Source of the DNA: Vibrio gazogenes
Lineage (GTDB): Bacteria; Pseudomonadota; Gammaproteobacteria; Enterobacterales; Vibrionaceae
Length of the DNA: 64,000 nucleotides
Assembly: GCF_002196515.1 (NCBI RefSeq)
Contig: NZ_CP018835.1
Span: forward strand, 1,364,001 to 1,428,000
Reading direction: 5' to 3'
This document shows, piece after piece, positions 15,165 to 24,812 of this stretch; the first letter of the stretch is position 1, and every line of letters begins with the position of its first letter. The notes beneath the pieces are model-generated. The model was not told where the DNA came from, made no database searches, and saw only the letters and a list, made by a program, of their open reading frames with translations. Position numbers and translations under genes: made by a program.

Positions 15165-15767
15165 ATGCAAAAAATTGTTTTAGCGACCGGAAATCCGGGA
15201 AAAGTCCGCGAAATGTCTGACTTATTGGCCGATTTCGGCTTTGAAGTGCTTGCACAGACCGATATCAATGTCTCCGACGTTGCAGAGACGGGAACCACAT
15301 TTATTGAAAATGCCATTATTAAAGCACGCCATGCTGCCGCAGCCACGGGATTACCCGCCATTGCGGATGACTCAGGCCTTGAAGTCGATGCGCTTGATGG
15401 GGCACCGGGTATCTACTCCGCACGTTATGCGGGCGCTGGTGCAACCGATCAGCAAAACATCGAAAAGTTGCTGACCGCGATGGCAGATGTCCCCGAACAA
15501 CAACGCAGCGCACGCTTTCACTGTGTATTGGTCTTCATGAAACATGCTGCGGATCCGACCCCGCTGGTTTGTCACGGTGTCTGGGAGGGGGCCATTCTGC
15601 ATCAGCCTGATGGTGAACATGGGTTTGGCTATGACCCGGTATTTTGGGTTCCCACCGAGCAATGTGCGTCGGCAGTATTGCCGCCAGCCCGAAAAAAACA
15701 GCTCTCCCATCGCGCCCAGGCGCTTCGCTTATTGATGCAACAGTTGAATGAGCAACAACCATGCTGA
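15165..15767 (+). CDS. rdgB: dITP/XTP pyrophosphatase RdgB (Ham1 family)
   Basis: Hydrolyses non-canonical purine triphosphates (dITP, XTP, ITP) to the monophosphate and pyrophosphate, keeping them out of DNA and RNA. The 200-residue protein begins [13 protein letters not shown], with the TGNxxK motif, and contains ENAIIKAR, the [15 protein letters not shown] motif and GFGYDPVF near the C terminus, all characteristic of the family. The ATG at 15165 is the conserved start; upstream in-frame codons do not resemble the family. The last codons overlap hemW by seven bases, so translation is coupled. Confidence 0.95.
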   Translation: MQKIVLATGNPGKVREMSDLLADFGFEVLAQTDINVSDVAETGTTFIENAIIKARHAAAATGLPAIADDSGLEVDALDGAPGIYSARYAGAGATDQQNIEKLLTAMADVPEQQRSARFHCVLVFMKHAADPTPLVCHGVWEGAILHQPDGEHGFGYDPVFWVPTEQCASAVLPPARKKQLSHRAQALRLLMQQLNEQQPC

Positions 15768-16936
15768 TACCACCGAAGCTGAGTCTGTATATTCACATTC
15801 CCTGGTGTGTACAGAAATGTCCTTATTGTGACTTCAACTCCCATGCGCTGAAGTCGGGCATCCCTGAACAGGCTTATATCGATGCGCTACTGGAAGATCT
15901 TGATCAGGATCTCCTGCGCTATCAGCGCTGCGCACCAGCGGATCACGGCCAGCCGCGAAAGCTCCATTCCATTTTTATCGGTGGCGGAACGCCTAGTCTG
16001 ATCAGCCCCGGTGAGATCAAAAGACTGCTGGACGGTGTACAAATAAGACTGGCTTTTCAACCGGATATTGAAATAACCATGGAAGCCAATCCGGGCACTA
16101 TCGAAGCAGAACGGTTTGCCCAATACCGACAGGCAGGTGTCACCCGCATTTCCATCGGTGTCCAGAGTTTTGATGACGAGAAACTCACCCAGCTCGGCAG
16201 AATCCATGGCTCGGAAGAAGCAACCCGCGCAGCCCGTCTGGCTCATCAAATTGGTTTAAAAAGCTTTAATCTGGATTTAATGCACGGCTTACCGGGCCAG
16301 ACACTGTCACAGGCAATGGCGGATTTAGATCAAGCGATCGCTTTAGATCCACCGCATTTATCTTGGTATCAGTTGACGATCGAGCCCAACACGCTGTTTT
16401 ATTCCCAGCCGCCTCGTTTACCGGATGATGATCTGTTGTGGGATATTTTTGAGCAGGGACATCAAAAACTGACGCAAGCCGGCTATATCCAGTATGAGAT
16501 TTCCGGGTATGCGAAACCGGAATTTCAGTGCCAGCACAACCTCAACTATTGGCGTTTCGGCGACTATCTCGGTATTGGCTGTGGCGCGCACGGTAAAATC
16601 AGCTTTGCCGATGGCCGTATCATTCGCACCACCAAAGTTAAACATCCCAAAGGGTACTTGAATTTACTCAAACCTTATTTGGATCATGAAACGGAGGTGT
16701 CGACAAAAGATCGACCGTTTGAGTTTTTTATGAATCGATTCCGCTTGATAGAGCAATGTCCGAAACAGGATTTTCCGGATACGACCGGCTTACCAATCGC
16801 AACGGTTCAGCCCACCATCGATTGGGCAAAGCGGCAGGGTTTTCTGGATGAAACCGAACAACACTGGCAAATCACAGAACGTGGCAAACTCTTTCTCAAT
16901 GATTTACTGGCAGAATTTATGGCTGATGAGGAATAA
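15761..16936 (+). CDS. hemW: Radical SAM heme chaperone HemW
   Basis: 391 residues, normal for HemW. The radical SAM Cys cluster CVQKCPYC lies at residues 16-23, preceded by LSLYIHIPW, and FIGGGTPSL binds SAM. HemW differs from the related coproporphyrinogen oxidase HemN and acts in heme delivery, as shown for HemW of Lactococcus and E. coli. The rdgB-hemW pair is conserved in gammaproteobacteria. The C-terminal winged-helix part ([11 protein letters not shown]) is intact. Confidence 0.93.
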   Translation: MLIPPKLSLYIHIPWCVQKCPYCDFNSHALKSGIPEQAYIDALLEDLDQDLLRYQRCAPADHGQPRKLHSIFIGGGTPSLISPGEIKRLLDGVQIRLAFQPDIEITMEANPGTIEAERFAQYRQAGVTRISIGVQSFDDEKLTQLGRIHGSEEATRAARLAHQIGLKSFNLDLMHGLPGQTLSQAMADLDQAIALDPPHLSWYQLTIEPNTLFYSQPPRLPDDDLLWDIFEQGHQKLTQAGYIQYEISGYAKPEFQCQHNLNYWRFGDYLGIGCGAHGKISFADGRIIRTTKVKHPKGYLNLLKPYLDHETEVSTKDRPFEFFMNRFRLIEQCPKQDFPDTTGLPIATVQPTIDWAKRQGFLDETEQHWQITERGKLFLNDLLAEFMADEE

Positions 16937-16981
16937 GGATGTTCCCGTCATCAGCATATGGCTCCCTGAAAATATCCTAAC

Positions 16982-17902
16982 TTAAAAAATAGATCGCCCG
17001 ATACGTCCGGAAAGCAGCTCCAGTGCTTTGCTGCCCGCCAACGAGTTACCAGAGCTGTTGAGTTCAGGCGACCAAACGGCAATGGTCATCTCTCCGGGTA
17101 CGATAGCAACGATGCCGCCACCCACACCGGATTTACCCGGCATTCCGACCCGATAGGCAAACTCTCCGGCTTCATCATACAGACCGCAAGTCGCCAGTAA
17201 TGCATTAATCTGTTTGGCTTGAACAGCCGTGATCACCGCCTTGTGATTCAACACGGAAACGCCCTGATTCGCCAGATAACTGAATGTTTTGGCTAACTGG
17301 ACACAACTCATTTTCAATGCACATCCGTGGAAATAGTTTTCCAGTACCGGTTGCACATGATTTTCAAAATTACCGAACGAGCGCATCAGGTAAGCAATCG
17401 CGGCATTCCGGTCACTGTGTTTCATCTCTGAGCGGGCAACCACTTTGTCATACACAATATGGGTATCATCACTTAATGCCCAGACAAACTCCAGCAACCG
17501 TTGACGAGGTGCAGACAGACGCGTCTGTAACATATCGGCGACGACAATCGCACCAGCGTTGATAAATGGATTACGCGGGATACCGTGCTCAACTTCCAGC
17601 TGGATCATAGAGTTGAATGCTTGTCCTGAGGGCTCTTTCCTCACTCTTGACCAAATCTCATCCGGAGTATAGATCCCCATCGATAGGGTGAGATTAAGCA
17701 CTTTGGAGATGGATTGGATGGAAAAGCCTTCTTCTGCGTCTCCGGCCTGAAATAATTCGCCTTCATTGGTCAGGACTGCAATTCCCAGTTTATCCGCCTG
17801 AACCTGTGCAAGTGCTGGAATATAGTCAGCCACTTGACCTTGTCCGAGCAACGGACGCACTTCATCTAATATTTCGCTCAGTATCTCGTTTGTTAGTTTC
17901 AT
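16982..17902 (-). CDS. glsA: Glutaminase (serine-dependent, GlsA/GlsB family)
   Basis: Converts L-glutamine to glutamate and ammonia. The 306-residue product has the serine-beta-lactamase-like SxxK catalytic motif (S64-I-S-K67 in [12 protein letters not shown]), [10 protein letters not shown], and the C-terminal GKSGVGGGI loop. I chose the ATG at 17902 because the product then has the usual family length and begins with the expected helix; the frame runs open to 18016 without similarity. It is convergent with hemW, from which it is separated by 45 bases. The gene starts only 35 bases beyond a terminator-like hairpin. Confidence 0.93.
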   Translation of the reverse strand: MKLTNEILSEILDEVRPLLGQGQVADYIPALAQVQADKLGIAVLTNEGELFQAGDAEEGFSIQSISKVLNLTLSMGIYTPDEIWSRVRKEPSGQAFNSMIQLEVEHGIPRNPFINAGAIVVADMLQTRLSAPRQRLLEFVWALSDDTHIVYDKVVARSEMKHSDRNAAIAYLMRSFGNFENHVQPVLENYFHGCALKMSCVQLAKTFSYLANQGVSVLNHKAVITAVQAKQINALLATCGLYDEAGEFAYRVGMPGKSGVGGGIVAIVPGEMTIAVWSPELNSSGNSLAGSKALELLSGRIGRSIF

Positions 17903-17936
17903 TTGGGTTACTTCACAATGCATGATGGTTCGACAG

Positions 17937-17966
17937 AAAAAGCCAGCATGGAACATGCTGGCTTTT
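17937..17966 (-). terminator. Terminator-like hairpin between trmB and glsA
   Basis: AGCCAGCATG / CATGCTGGCT form a perfect 10-bp stem with a 3-base loop. On the minus strand it is followed by five T residues, so it can end trmB transcription. It lies only 35 bases before the glsA start codon, so either the glsA promoter is very close or glsA is reached by read-through. Confidence 0.8.
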
Positions 17967-18101
17967 ATCGTCTCACAGACTCTATAACGAAAAACAACGC
18001 TTATCACGCCAGACAATCATCTTAATACCGAGAAGATGAAGTGCCAGCAGACAGGACGAAGCTGTTTTTACGGGTGATGCCGATCCGCAGATTCAGGTCT
18101 G

Positions 18102-18821
18102 TTATGCGACACAGCGATACTGGATATCCCAGACACCATGTCCTAAACGCTGCCCACGTTGTTCAAACTTCGTCAACGGGCGTTCGTCAGGTCGAGGGAT
18201 AAAGTCACCATCGGTTGCAACATTGACATAACCGGGCGCCTGATTCATCACGTCAATCATATGTTCCGCATAGTTTTCCCAGTCCGTTGCCATATGGAAA
18301 ATACCTTCTCCGATGATCAACTTCTGACGTACCATCGCGGCAAATTCAGGCTGAACAATCCGACGCTTATGGTGACGTTTTTTATGCCACGGATCGGGGA
18401 AAAATAGCTGTAGCCGGTGCAGGCTATGATCAGGAATCATCTGTTCGAAGACTTCAACTGCATCGTGGCACATAACCCGAAGATTGGTCACACCGGCTTC
18501 CCGTGCAGACGCCAGACAAGCGCCGACACCCGGCCCATGGACCTCAATGCCGATAAAATTTTGATGCGGCGAATTTTTAGCCATTTCAACCAGCGATGAT
18601 CCCATACCGAATCCGATTTCCAGAATGACCGGGTTATCATTGCCAAACACCGACTGCCAAACTAATTTTTGCGGCTGGAAATCGATTCCCATCCGAGGCC
18701 AGCACTCATTCATCGCGGCTTCCTGACCTTTGGTCAGACGCCCTTCTCGGCGAACAAAGCTGCGAATTTTACGCATGACTTTACCATCATCGGTATATTC
18801 GTTGGTTGTTACTTCACTCAT
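18102..18821 (-). CDS. trmB: tRNA (guanine-N7)-methyltransferase TrmB
   Basis: Methylates G46 in the tRNA variable loop with SAM. The 239-residue product matches the usual length when started at the ATG at 18821 (the frame is open to 18872). Visible family features are the SAM-binding [16 protein letters not shown], the [11 protein letters not shown] segment and the [18 protein letters not shown] motif that contains the catalytic aspartate. Divergent from mutY, as in E. coli. Confidence 0.96.
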   Translation of the reverse strand: MSEVTTNEYTDDGKVMRKIRSFVRREGRLTKGQEAAMNECWPRMGIDFQPQKLVWQSVFGNDNPVILEIGFGMGSSLVEMAKNSPHQNFIGIEVHGPGVGACLASAREAGVTNLRVMCHDAVEVFEQMIPDHSLHRLQLFFPDPWHKKRHHKRRIVQPEFAAMVRQKLIIGEGIFHMATDWENYAEHMIDVMNQAPGYVNVATDGDFIPRPDERPLTKFEQRGQRLGHGVWDIQYRCVA

Positions 18822-19067
18822 GGTTCTCGCCTGTTTTCCTACTCCCGGATATAAGGAGGTGTGATTATCCAAAGAATACGTATCGGTTCAAGTCCTGAAC
18901 TGAAAATTATATCGAATCATGTATGATTTATGTGTTTTACAACGCAACTTTTCTGTGCTGCAATCAGCGGTGTTTCATCAGGATCTGCATCAATCGTCGC
19001 ATAAGATGAATACAATTGTGGACACTGTCATTCATAGAAAATCATTCATTAAAAAGTAAAGTCAGCC

Positions 19068-20093
19068 ATGCAAATGCAATCTCCAATATCGCCACAACAA
19101 TTTCAGCAACACTTGATCGATTGGCAACGAGCTCACGGGCGTCATGATTTGCCATGGCAACAAAATCCATCCCCGTATCGTGTTCTTGTTTCAGAAGTGA
19201 TGCTGCAACAAACGCAGGTCGTAACGGTCATTCCTTACTTCGAACGTTGGATGACGAGTTTCCCGACCATCGAAGCGCTCGCCAGCGCCACGGAAGATGA
19301 GGTCATGAATCATTGGCAAGGTTTAGGTTACTATTCCCGGGCCAGAAATCTGCGCAAAGCAGCTCAATACATCATGACACACCATCAGGGGCAATTTCCG
19401 GAGTCACTCGAAGCACTGCTGGATATTCCCGGTGTCGGGCGATATACGGCCGGTGCGATTCGTTCATTTGCTTATGACCGCTACGGTCCCATTGTTGATG
19501 GGAACGTCAAACGGTTGTTTTGCCGTTTTTTTGCCCTCGATGGTGTTCCGGGAACGTCTGCGGTCGATAAGCAACTCTGGCAACTGGCCGAGACCTTCAC
19601 ACCCGAGACCGATAACCGAGTGTTTGCTCAGGGCTTACTCGATATCGGTGCCACAATTTGTAAACCAAAGAACCCCGATTGCGAGCAGTGTTGCTTCCAA
19701 AAAAACTGTCTGGCTTTCAAATACGACAGAGTGCAAACATTACCGACGCCGAAACCGAAAAAGACGATTCCAACCAAAGCCGGGCAATTTCTATGGGTTG
19801 AATCGGACCATAAAATTCTGCTGGAAAAACGAGCCAGCGATGGGATTTGGGGCGCACTCTGGTGTCTGCCACAGATTCACCTACAACCCGAACAGTTTGG
19901 TGAACATATGCAGCTCAAAGGGACGTTCAAACACACCTTCACCCACTATAAACTGGATGCCAATGTGTGGATGATCGACCGTTTGGGCGTCATGGAACCT
20001 CAGTTACAGTGGGTCGAAAAAAGTGAAGTGTTCAACCTTGGTCTCCCCACCCCGATAAAAAAATTCCTGACACGTCACCTTGAGGGCTGCTGA
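19068..20093 (+). CDS. mutY: A/G-specific adenine DNA glycosylase MutY
   Basis: Removes adenine mispaired with 8-oxoguanine. The 341-residue protein has the catalytic Glu in SEVMLQQTQV, the helix-hairpin-helix LLDIPGVGRYTAGAI, the catalytic Asp in VDGNVKR, the [4Fe-4S] cluster ligands C-x6-C-x2-C-x5-C (from CKPKNPDCEQC), and a C-terminal NUDIX-like 8-oxoG recognition domain. First gene of a mutY-yggX-mltC run that is conserved in enterobacteria and vibrios. Confidence 0.97.
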   Translation: MQMQSPISPQQFQQHLIDWQRAHGRHDLPWQQNPSPYRVLVSEVMLQQTQVVTVIPYFERWMTSFPTIEALASATEDEVMNHWQGLGYYSRARNLRKAAQYIMTHHQGQFPESLEALLDIPGVGRYTAGAIRSFAYDRYGPIVDGNVKRLFCRFFALDGVPGTSAVDKQLWQLAETFTPETDNRVFAQGLLDIGATICKPKNPDCEQCCFQKNCLAFKYDRVQTLPTPKPKKTIPTKAGQFLWVESDHKILLEKRASDGIWGALWCLPQIHLQPEQFGEHMQLKGTFKHTFTHYKLDANVWMIDRLGVMEPQLQWVEKSEVFNLGLPTPIKKFLTRHLEGC

Positions 20094-20162
20094 AGTGGCA
20101 GGAAATTGGACTCTCTGGTATAACATCAGTAGTTTTTAACGCCGAACAATGAGGATATCCTT

Positions 20163-20438
20163 ATGGGTCGCACTGTTTTTTGTGCACGTTTGAAGAAAGA
20201 AGCCGAAGGGATGGATTTTCAACTTTATCCCGGTGAATTAGGGAAAAAAATTTTTGACAACATCTCTAAAGAAGCTTGGGCAGAGTGGCAGCATAAACAA
20301 ACCATGCTTATTAATGAGAAAAAACTGAATATGATGGATCCGCAGCATCGCCAGTTACTTGAAACAGAGATGGCGAATTTTCTGTTTGAAGGGAAAGAGG
20401 TCCACATCGAAGGATACACACCACCAAGTGAGTCATAA
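20163..20438 (+). CDS. yggX: Probable Fe(2+)-trafficking protein YggX
   Basis: 91 residues, the normal length. It begins [16 protein letters not shown] with the conserved Cys7 and ends in the acidic VHIEGYTPP tail. YggX protects iron-sulfur proteins from oxidative damage and sits beside mutY, itself an Fe-S enzyme. TGAGGA precedes the ATG at good spacing. Confidence 0.95.
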   Translation: MGRTVFCARLKKEAEGMDFQLYPGELGKKIFDNISKEAWAEWQHKQTMLINEKKLNMMDPQHRQLLETEMANFLFEGKEVHIEGYTPPSES

Positions 20439-20444
20439 GTTGTT

Positions 20445-20480
20445 ATTCACACAGTCACCAGTCACGGTGGTTGTGTGAAT
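20445..20480. repeat. Imperfect hairpin between yggX and mltC
   Basis: ATTCACACA and TGTGTGAAT pair at the ends, with an inner CACC/GGTG stem and an AGTCAC loop. There is no T tract, so it may adjust mRNA stability between the two genes. Confidence 0.45.
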
Positions 20481-20502
20481 GTTTCCCGCACAGGTGCCAT
20501 GG

Positions 20503-21714
20503 ATGACCAATCTGATTCGACACATATTTTCAATGCACAGCTTAACGCACTGCACTGCTCTCAAGCAGCGAACCACCCGATTCAGCACTCTGCTCTTGTT
20601 CGTCATTCCGCTATTAACCAGTGGTTGTAGCCGTGAATTGATCGAAAAAATATACGATGTGAACTACGAACCGACCAATCGGTTTGCCAAGCATTTAGCG
20701 CCCCTTCCCGGCCAGTTTATGAAAGATGCAGCAGCATTAGATGCTCTCATCAGTAGCTTCACCGGTAAAATAGAACATCGCTGGGGAACTAAAGAAGTTA
20801 AAATTGCCGGCAAAACAAACTATGTGAAATATATCGATGACTATCGCAGCCGTGCTGATGTCAATTTCAATCAAGGACAAATCACCGTCGAGACGGTTGC
20901 AACAACCGAGCCGTTGGTACATTTGAAAAAAGCCATTGTCACCACCCTCCTGACCCCGGATGATCCCAAACATGTCGATTTATTTTCATCCGAAAAAATC
21001 GTCCTCAAAGGAAAGCCGTTTCTTTATCAACAAGTCGTCGATCAAGATCATAAGGCGATTCAGTGGAGCTGGCGCGCCAATCGATATGCGGATTACCTGA
21101 TCAAAAATAAGTTACAGGTCAAACAGGTCGATTTTAAAAAATCTTACTATGTTGAAATCCCGATGGTGGAAGATCAAGTTGAAATTCGCGGCTATAAGTA
21201 TGCTGATATTATCCGTCGGGCCGCTCGCAAATATGGCATTCCGGAAGATCTGATTTACGCCATTATCAAAACAGAGAGTAGTTTCAATCCTTACGCGGTG
21301 AGCTGGGCCAACGCGTATGGCTTAATGCAAGTCGTGCCGAAGACCGCAGGAAAAGATGTCTTTCAACGCATCAAAAAACGCTCAGGGCAACCCTCTCCTG
21401 AATATCTGTTTAATCCAGAGAATAATATTGATACCGGAACCGCCTATTTCTATATCTTAAAACATAACTATTTGAATTCAGTCGCCAATCCACTGTCTCT
21501 CGAATACAGTATGATTTCTGCATATAACGGTGGTGCCGGCGGTGTGCTGCGAACATTCAGCCGCAGTAGAAAAACGGCACTGAGTAAAATCAACCGGCTG
21601 AAACCCAACCAAGTTTACTGGGCACTGACGAAAAAACATCCAAACGCAGAGTCTCGCCGCTATCTGGAAAAAGTCACGCACTACAAACAGATGTTTAATT
21701 CAGGGAAACTATAA
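20503..21714 (+). CDS. mltC: Membrane-bound lytic murein transglycosylase C
   Basis: Outer-membrane lipoprotein that cleaves peptidoglycan between MurNAc and GlcNAc, forming 1,6-anhydro ends. The lipobox (LLTSGC) is followed by the MltC N-terminal domain and a C-terminal SLT domain with the catalytic Glu in IKTESSFNP and the AYGLMQVVP and ISAYNGGAGG motifs. The start is not certain: ATG at 20479, 20503 and 20533 are in frame. I chose 20503 because AGGTG lies six bases upstream; it gives 403 residues and a long N-terminal extension before the lipoprotein signal. Confidence 0.9.
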   Translation: MTNLIRHIFSMHSLTHCTALKQRTTRFSTLLLFVIPLLTSGCSRELIEKIYDVNYEPTNRFAKHLAPLPGQFMKDAAALDALISSFTGKIEHRWGTKEVKIAGKTNYVKYIDDYRSRADVNFNQGQITVETVATTEPLVHLKKAIVTTLLTPDDPKHVDLFSSEKIVLKGKPFLYQQVVDQDHKAIQWSWRANRYADYLIKNKLQVKQVDFKKSYYVEIPMVEDQVEIRGYKYADIIRRAARKYGIPEDLIYAIIKTESSFNPYAVSWANAYGLMQVVPKTAGKDVFQRIKKRSGQPSPEYLFNPENNIDTGTAYFYILKHNYLNSVANPLSLEYSMISAYNGGAGGVLRTFSRSRKTALSKINRLKPNQVYWALTKKHPNAESRRYLEKVTHYKQMFNSGKL

Positions 21715-21808
21715 ATCAATCTTGCATGTTTGATTCGCTTGGATTGTGAACAACCAGGTTAAAAACCATGCAAACAGTCACTTTTTTCATAGAAACATGA
21801 AAAACTAG

Positions 21809-21837
21809 TTGACGATTGGCGTGTAAATCCGTTTAAT
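21809..21837 (+). promoter_or_regulatory. Sigma-70 promoter of the first tRNA array
   Basis: TTGACG (-35) and TTTAAT (-10) are separated by 17 bases and lie 11 bases before the first tRNA-Phe. The second array has an almost identical arrangement. Confidence 0.75.
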
Positions 21838-21848
21838 AGCGCTCCGTT

Positions 21849-21924
21849 GCCCGGATAGCTCAGTCGGTAGAGCAGGGGATTGAAAATCCCCGTGTCGGTG
21901 GTTCGATTCCGCCTCCGGGCACCA
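21849..21924 (+). tRNA. tRNA-Phe (GAA)
   Basis: 76 bases including CCA. The acceptor stem GCCCGGA/TCCGGGC, the anticodon loop TTGAAAA and the GTTCGATTCC T-arm are all present. Identical to the copy at 25197. Confidence 0.97.
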
Positions 21925-21998
21925 TGATTAATTTAATCTGGTGTTGTAACTACCTGATTAAATAAAAGTAAAAGAAAAGCATTGAGAATAAATATCGT

Positions 21999-22074
<76 letters not shown>

Positions 22075-22084
22075 TTTATTCCAT

Positions 22085-22160
22085 GCCTCGATAGCTCAGT
22101 CGGTAGAGCAGGGGATTGAAAATCCCCGTGTCGGTGGTTCGATTCCGCCTCGAGGCACCA
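22085..22160 (+). tRNA. tRNA-Phe (GAA), acceptor-stem variant
   Basis: 76 bases with encoded CCA. Body identical to the other two tRNA-Phe genes, but the acceptor stem is GCCTCGA/TCGAGGC instead of GCCCGGA/TCCGGGC; both strands of the stem are changed so that pairing is kept. Confidence 0.96.
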
Positions 22161-22165
22161 TCTTT

Positions 22166-22241
22166 TCCCCCTTAGTTCAGTTGGTAGAACGGCGGACTGT
22201 TAATCCGTATGTCGCAGGTTCGAGTCCCGCAGGGGGAGCCA
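22166..22241 (+). tRNA. tRNA-Asn (GTT)
   Basis: 76 bases with encoded CCA; acceptor stem TCCCCCT/AGGGGGA, anticodon loop CTGTTAA. Five bases after the previous tRNA, so this array is one transcript. Two further copies lie at 25408 and 25606. Confidence 0.97.
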
Positions 22242-22249
22242 TCTTCAAG

Positions 22250-22279
22250 AAAAAAAGACGTCCTAGGACGTCTTTTTTT
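22250..22279 (+). terminator. Terminator of the first tRNA array
   Basis: AGACGTCC / GGACGTCT form a hairpin flanked by an A tract and a T tract, directly after tRNA-Asn and eight bases before the insertion sequence. Confidence 0.92.
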
Positions 22280-22340
22280 GTATCTAATGACCCGTCCTAA
22301 CTAAGGTTGACACTTTTCCAGCCACAAATTGGAGAATGTC

Positions 22341-22742
22341 ATGAAATCAATAGGTAAACGTACACAGCAAGATTATTCCCTTGCCTTTAAATTGGCGGTT
22401 GTTGAGCAAGTTGAAAAAGGTGAAATGACTTATCAACAGGCTCAAGAGCGGTATGGTATTCAAGGTCGCTCGACTGTTTTAGTTTGGCTTCGTAAGCATG
22501 GTCAACTAGATTGGTCTTTAGGCGCCTCTGAATTAAAGGGAAAAGGTATCGCTATGTCTCAGTCATCTTCCCCACAAACACCTGAACAACGCATTAAAGA
22601 GCTTGAACAACAATTAGAAGAAACTCAGCTAAAAGCCGATTTTTTCGAGGCTGTTGTAAAAGTCATGGACAGAGACTTCGGAGTCCGTCTTTCAAAAAAG
22701 CGCAAAGCCGAATTATTGAGGAAAAAACGCTTTCAAAGTTAA
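22341..22742 (+). CDS. IS3-family transposase OrfA
   Basis: 133 residues from the ATG at 22341, with GGAG at the right spacing; a TTG at 22329 is also in frame. The N terminus carries the helix-turn-helix (AFKLAVVEQVEKGEMTYQQA, then TVLVWLRKHG), and a leucine-zipper-like coiled coil (RIKELEQQLEETQLKADFFE) follows. An A6 run at 22722-22727 close to the end is the expected site for a -1 ribosomal frameshift into orfB. Confidence 0.92.
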   Translation: MKSIGKRTQQDYSLAFKLAVVEQVEKGEMTYQQAQERYGIQGRSTVLVWLRKHGQLDWSLGASELKGKGIAMSQSSSPQTPEQRIKELEQQLEETQLKADFFEAVVKVMDRDFGVRLSKKRKAELLRKKRFQS

Positions 22743-22744
22743 CC

Positions 22745-23548
22745 GTGACAAAAGCTTGCTTGTTTATCGGGATTTCACGCCAAGCATACTACAAGCGCTG
22801 CGAAGCAGAAAAAGAACGAGTCTCCCATGAGACTCATGTGCTCATTGCTGTGAAGAAAGAGCGTCTGGTACAACCTAGAATAGGTGTCAGAAAACTAAAA
22901 TATATTTTGTCACAAAAGTGTTTAATCATCGGCCGAGACCACTTGTTTGCTCTTCTTAAAGCGAACCAACTTCTTGTTCCAACAAGGCAAGCATACCATC
23001 GCACGACGAACAGCCATCATCGATTTCATTGTCACCCTAACATCATAAAATCGGGTTATGCGCCTGAGCGTCCCGAGCAGTTGTGGGTTGCAGATATTAC
23101 TTATCTACCGACTCGTGAGGGAGAAACTTATCTCAGTTTAGTCACGGATGCTTACTCTCGGAAAATCGTTGGTTATCACGTTGATGACAACATGAAAACT
23201 CAATCCGTTAAGCAAGCGTTTATTCATGCGCTTAAAAGTAGAAGAACTCACCAACCACTCATTCATCACTCAGATAGAGGGTTACAGTATTGTTCGGCAG
23301 AGTATCAAACGCTTCACCAACAGAATGGCGTCAGTTGCTCAATGACAGATGGGTATGATTGTTACCAGAATGCGTTGGCAGAACGAGTCAATGGAATACT
23401 CAAAAATGAATATCTTCTTAACAAGCCTGCGAATTTAGAAGAAGCACGAAAGATGGTTGCAGAGTCGGTAAAAATCTATAATCAATATAGGCCACACACA
23501 GCTTTAAAATACAAAACGCCCGATGAAGTACATCGAGCGTTTTACTAA
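22745..23548 (+). CDS. IS3-family transposase OrfB (DDE integrase core)
   Basis: 267 residues if begun at the GTG at 22745, but the real product is probably the OrfAB fusion: the frame is -1 relative to orfA and is open upstream across the A6 run. It has HTH_21-like GISRQAYYKR and the rve integrase core with the acidic triad visible in WVADITYLP, HHSDRGLQY and NALAERVNGILKNE. No disruption is seen. Confidence 0.93.
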   Translation: MTKACLFIGISRQAYYKRCEAEKERVSHETHVLIAVKKERLVQPRIGVRKLKYILSQKCLIIGRDHLFALLKANQLLVPTRQAYHRTTNSHHRFHCHPNIIKSGYAPERPEQLWVADITYLPTREGETYLSLVTDAYSRKIVGYHVDDNMKTQSVKQAFIHALKSRRTHQPLIHHSDRGLQYCSAEYQTLHQQNGVSCSMTDGYDCYQNALAERVNGILKNEYLLNKPANLEEARKMVAESVKIYNQYRPHTALKYKTPDEVHRAFY

Positions 23549-23869
23549 AATGTGTCAACCCATATCAGGACGGGTCATAAATCTAGGGGCTATTGAGCTT
23601 TCGTGGTTTAATTTCGTTCAATCTGAACGGGTATTGATCGCGGCGCGGGGCATGCCGCTTAGCTATCCTAAGCAAATGACCCGTAACAAAGAGCAAGACA
23701 CGTTCAGATGAACCCTCTGGGCAGCATTTGGATTCTCTTAACATCTTTTACCGATTCGTACTGCTTAGACGTTTAGGCAGAAGCGACACTTAAATATTTC
23801 GAATTTTAATTTACACTATTAAAAAATGAATGAGATGCCTGCAAGTGTGGGCATCAGTTAGGAAACGAA

Positions 23870-24742
23870 ATGATGAAAGTAACGGTTTTAGGTGCAGGCT
23901 TAATGGGCTCTGCATTAATTAAGTCACTGCTTGCTAATGAGCACGATGTTACAGTTTGGAACCGCACGAAAGAGAAGGCGCTACCACTGACGGAGTTTGG
24001 GGCACAGGTCGTTGATACTGTTGAGCAAGCACTTAGTGGTGTAGATATCGTTATCGGCAATCTACGCGACAACAAAACAACTGAAGCGGTGCTGAATACA
24101 AGCCATACTGCGGAACTTCTTAGAGGAAAGACCATTGTTGAACTTGCATCAGGAGCGCCAAAAGAAGCGAGAGAAGCAAAGCAATGGGTGGATAAATTAG
24201 GCGCATCTTATTTAGATGGTGCAATCCTAGCAACGCCTGACTTAATCGGCACAGAAGAAGCTGCAATTGTAATATCGGGTGATCTAGGGTTATTTGAGAA
24301 AGTACAGCCTACTTTATCTGCATTTGGCTCTGCAATTCATGTCGGCAGTGAGATTGGTAGCGCAAATGCAATTGATGTCTCGTCCCTGAGTATGATGTGG
24401 GGAGCACTGTTTGGTGCCGCACATGCCGTTGCAGTATGTGAAGCGGAAGGTGTAGACCTGAATGTCTTGGGCGAATTTTGGAAAAGCTCAGGCCCTGTGG
24501 TGCAGTTTATGGTTGATGATTTTATTTCGCGTAATGTCGACGGAAGAATAGAGGGTGATCAAAAGACCCTTGCGACTGTAGCAACACACTATGGCGCAAT
24601 GCATCACCTAGAATCTGTAATGCAGGATAAAGGGTTAGATAACTCTGTCTTGAATGGCTACAAGTCTATTTTTGCCAAAGCGGATGCAGCCGGTAAGTTA
24701 ACCTCAGATTTTGCCATCATATCTCAGTTTATGAAAAATTAA
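23870..24742 (+). CDS. NAD(P)-binding oxidoreductase of the 6-phosphogluconate/3-hydroxyisobutyrate dehydrogenase superfamily
   Basis: 290 residues. The N terminus has a Rossmann GAGLMG motif (residues 8-13) with WNRT further on, which suggests NADP preference. The C-terminal half is helical and lacks the classical GxxGxGxxxK segment of hydroxyisobutyrate dehydrogenases, resembling imine-reductase-like members that act on small ketones or imines. The substrate is unknown. AGGAAACGA precedes the ATG. It stands alone between two tRNA arrays, a typical spot for acquired genes. Confidence 0.75.
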   Translation: MMKVTVLGAGLMGSALIKSLLANEHDVTVWNRTKEKALPLTEFGAQVVDTVEQALSGVDIVIGNLRDNKTTEAVLNTSHTAELLRGKTIVELASGAPKEAREAKQWVDKLGASYLDGAILATPDLIGTEEAAIVISGDLGLFEKVQPTLSAFGSAIHVGSEIGSANAIDVSSLSMMWGALFGAAHAVAVCEAEGVDLNVLGEFWKSSGPVVQFMVDDFISRNVDGRIEGDQKTLATVATHYGAMHHLESVMQDKGLDNSVLNGYKSIFAKADAAGKLTSDFAIISQFMKN

Positions 24743-24779
24743 CCTGCTCATTTCACTGCTTAATATTCAAAGCTATCGT

Positions 24780-24812
24780 GACTGGCCACCGATAACGTTT
24801 GGTGGTCTTTAT
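24780..24812 (+). terminator. Possible terminator of the oxidoreductase gene
   Basis: GCCACC and GGTGGT pair around a 10-base loop, followed by CTTTATTT. The stem is short and the T tract is interrupted. Confidence 0.45.

Larger units (their letters stand above)
22288..23577 (+). mobile_element. Complete IS3-family insertion sequence (1290 bp)
   Basis: Imperfect terminal inverted repeats of 26 bp (22288-22313 and 23552-23577) both start TGACCCGTCCT and end GGTTGACAC on the inside. A 3-bp target duplication TAA flanks the element (22285-22287 and 23578-23580), as expected for IS3. Two overlapping-phase frames, orfA and orfB, are intact, so the element looks recent and potentially active. It inserted just after the terminator of the first tRNA array. 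Confidence 0.93.

Noticed and set aside
23578..23869. Possible coding remnant between the IS3 element and the oxidoreductase
   Set aside because: The open frame continuing from the IS end shows no family features; only a small GATGCC/GGCATC hairpin (23834-23855) is visible.
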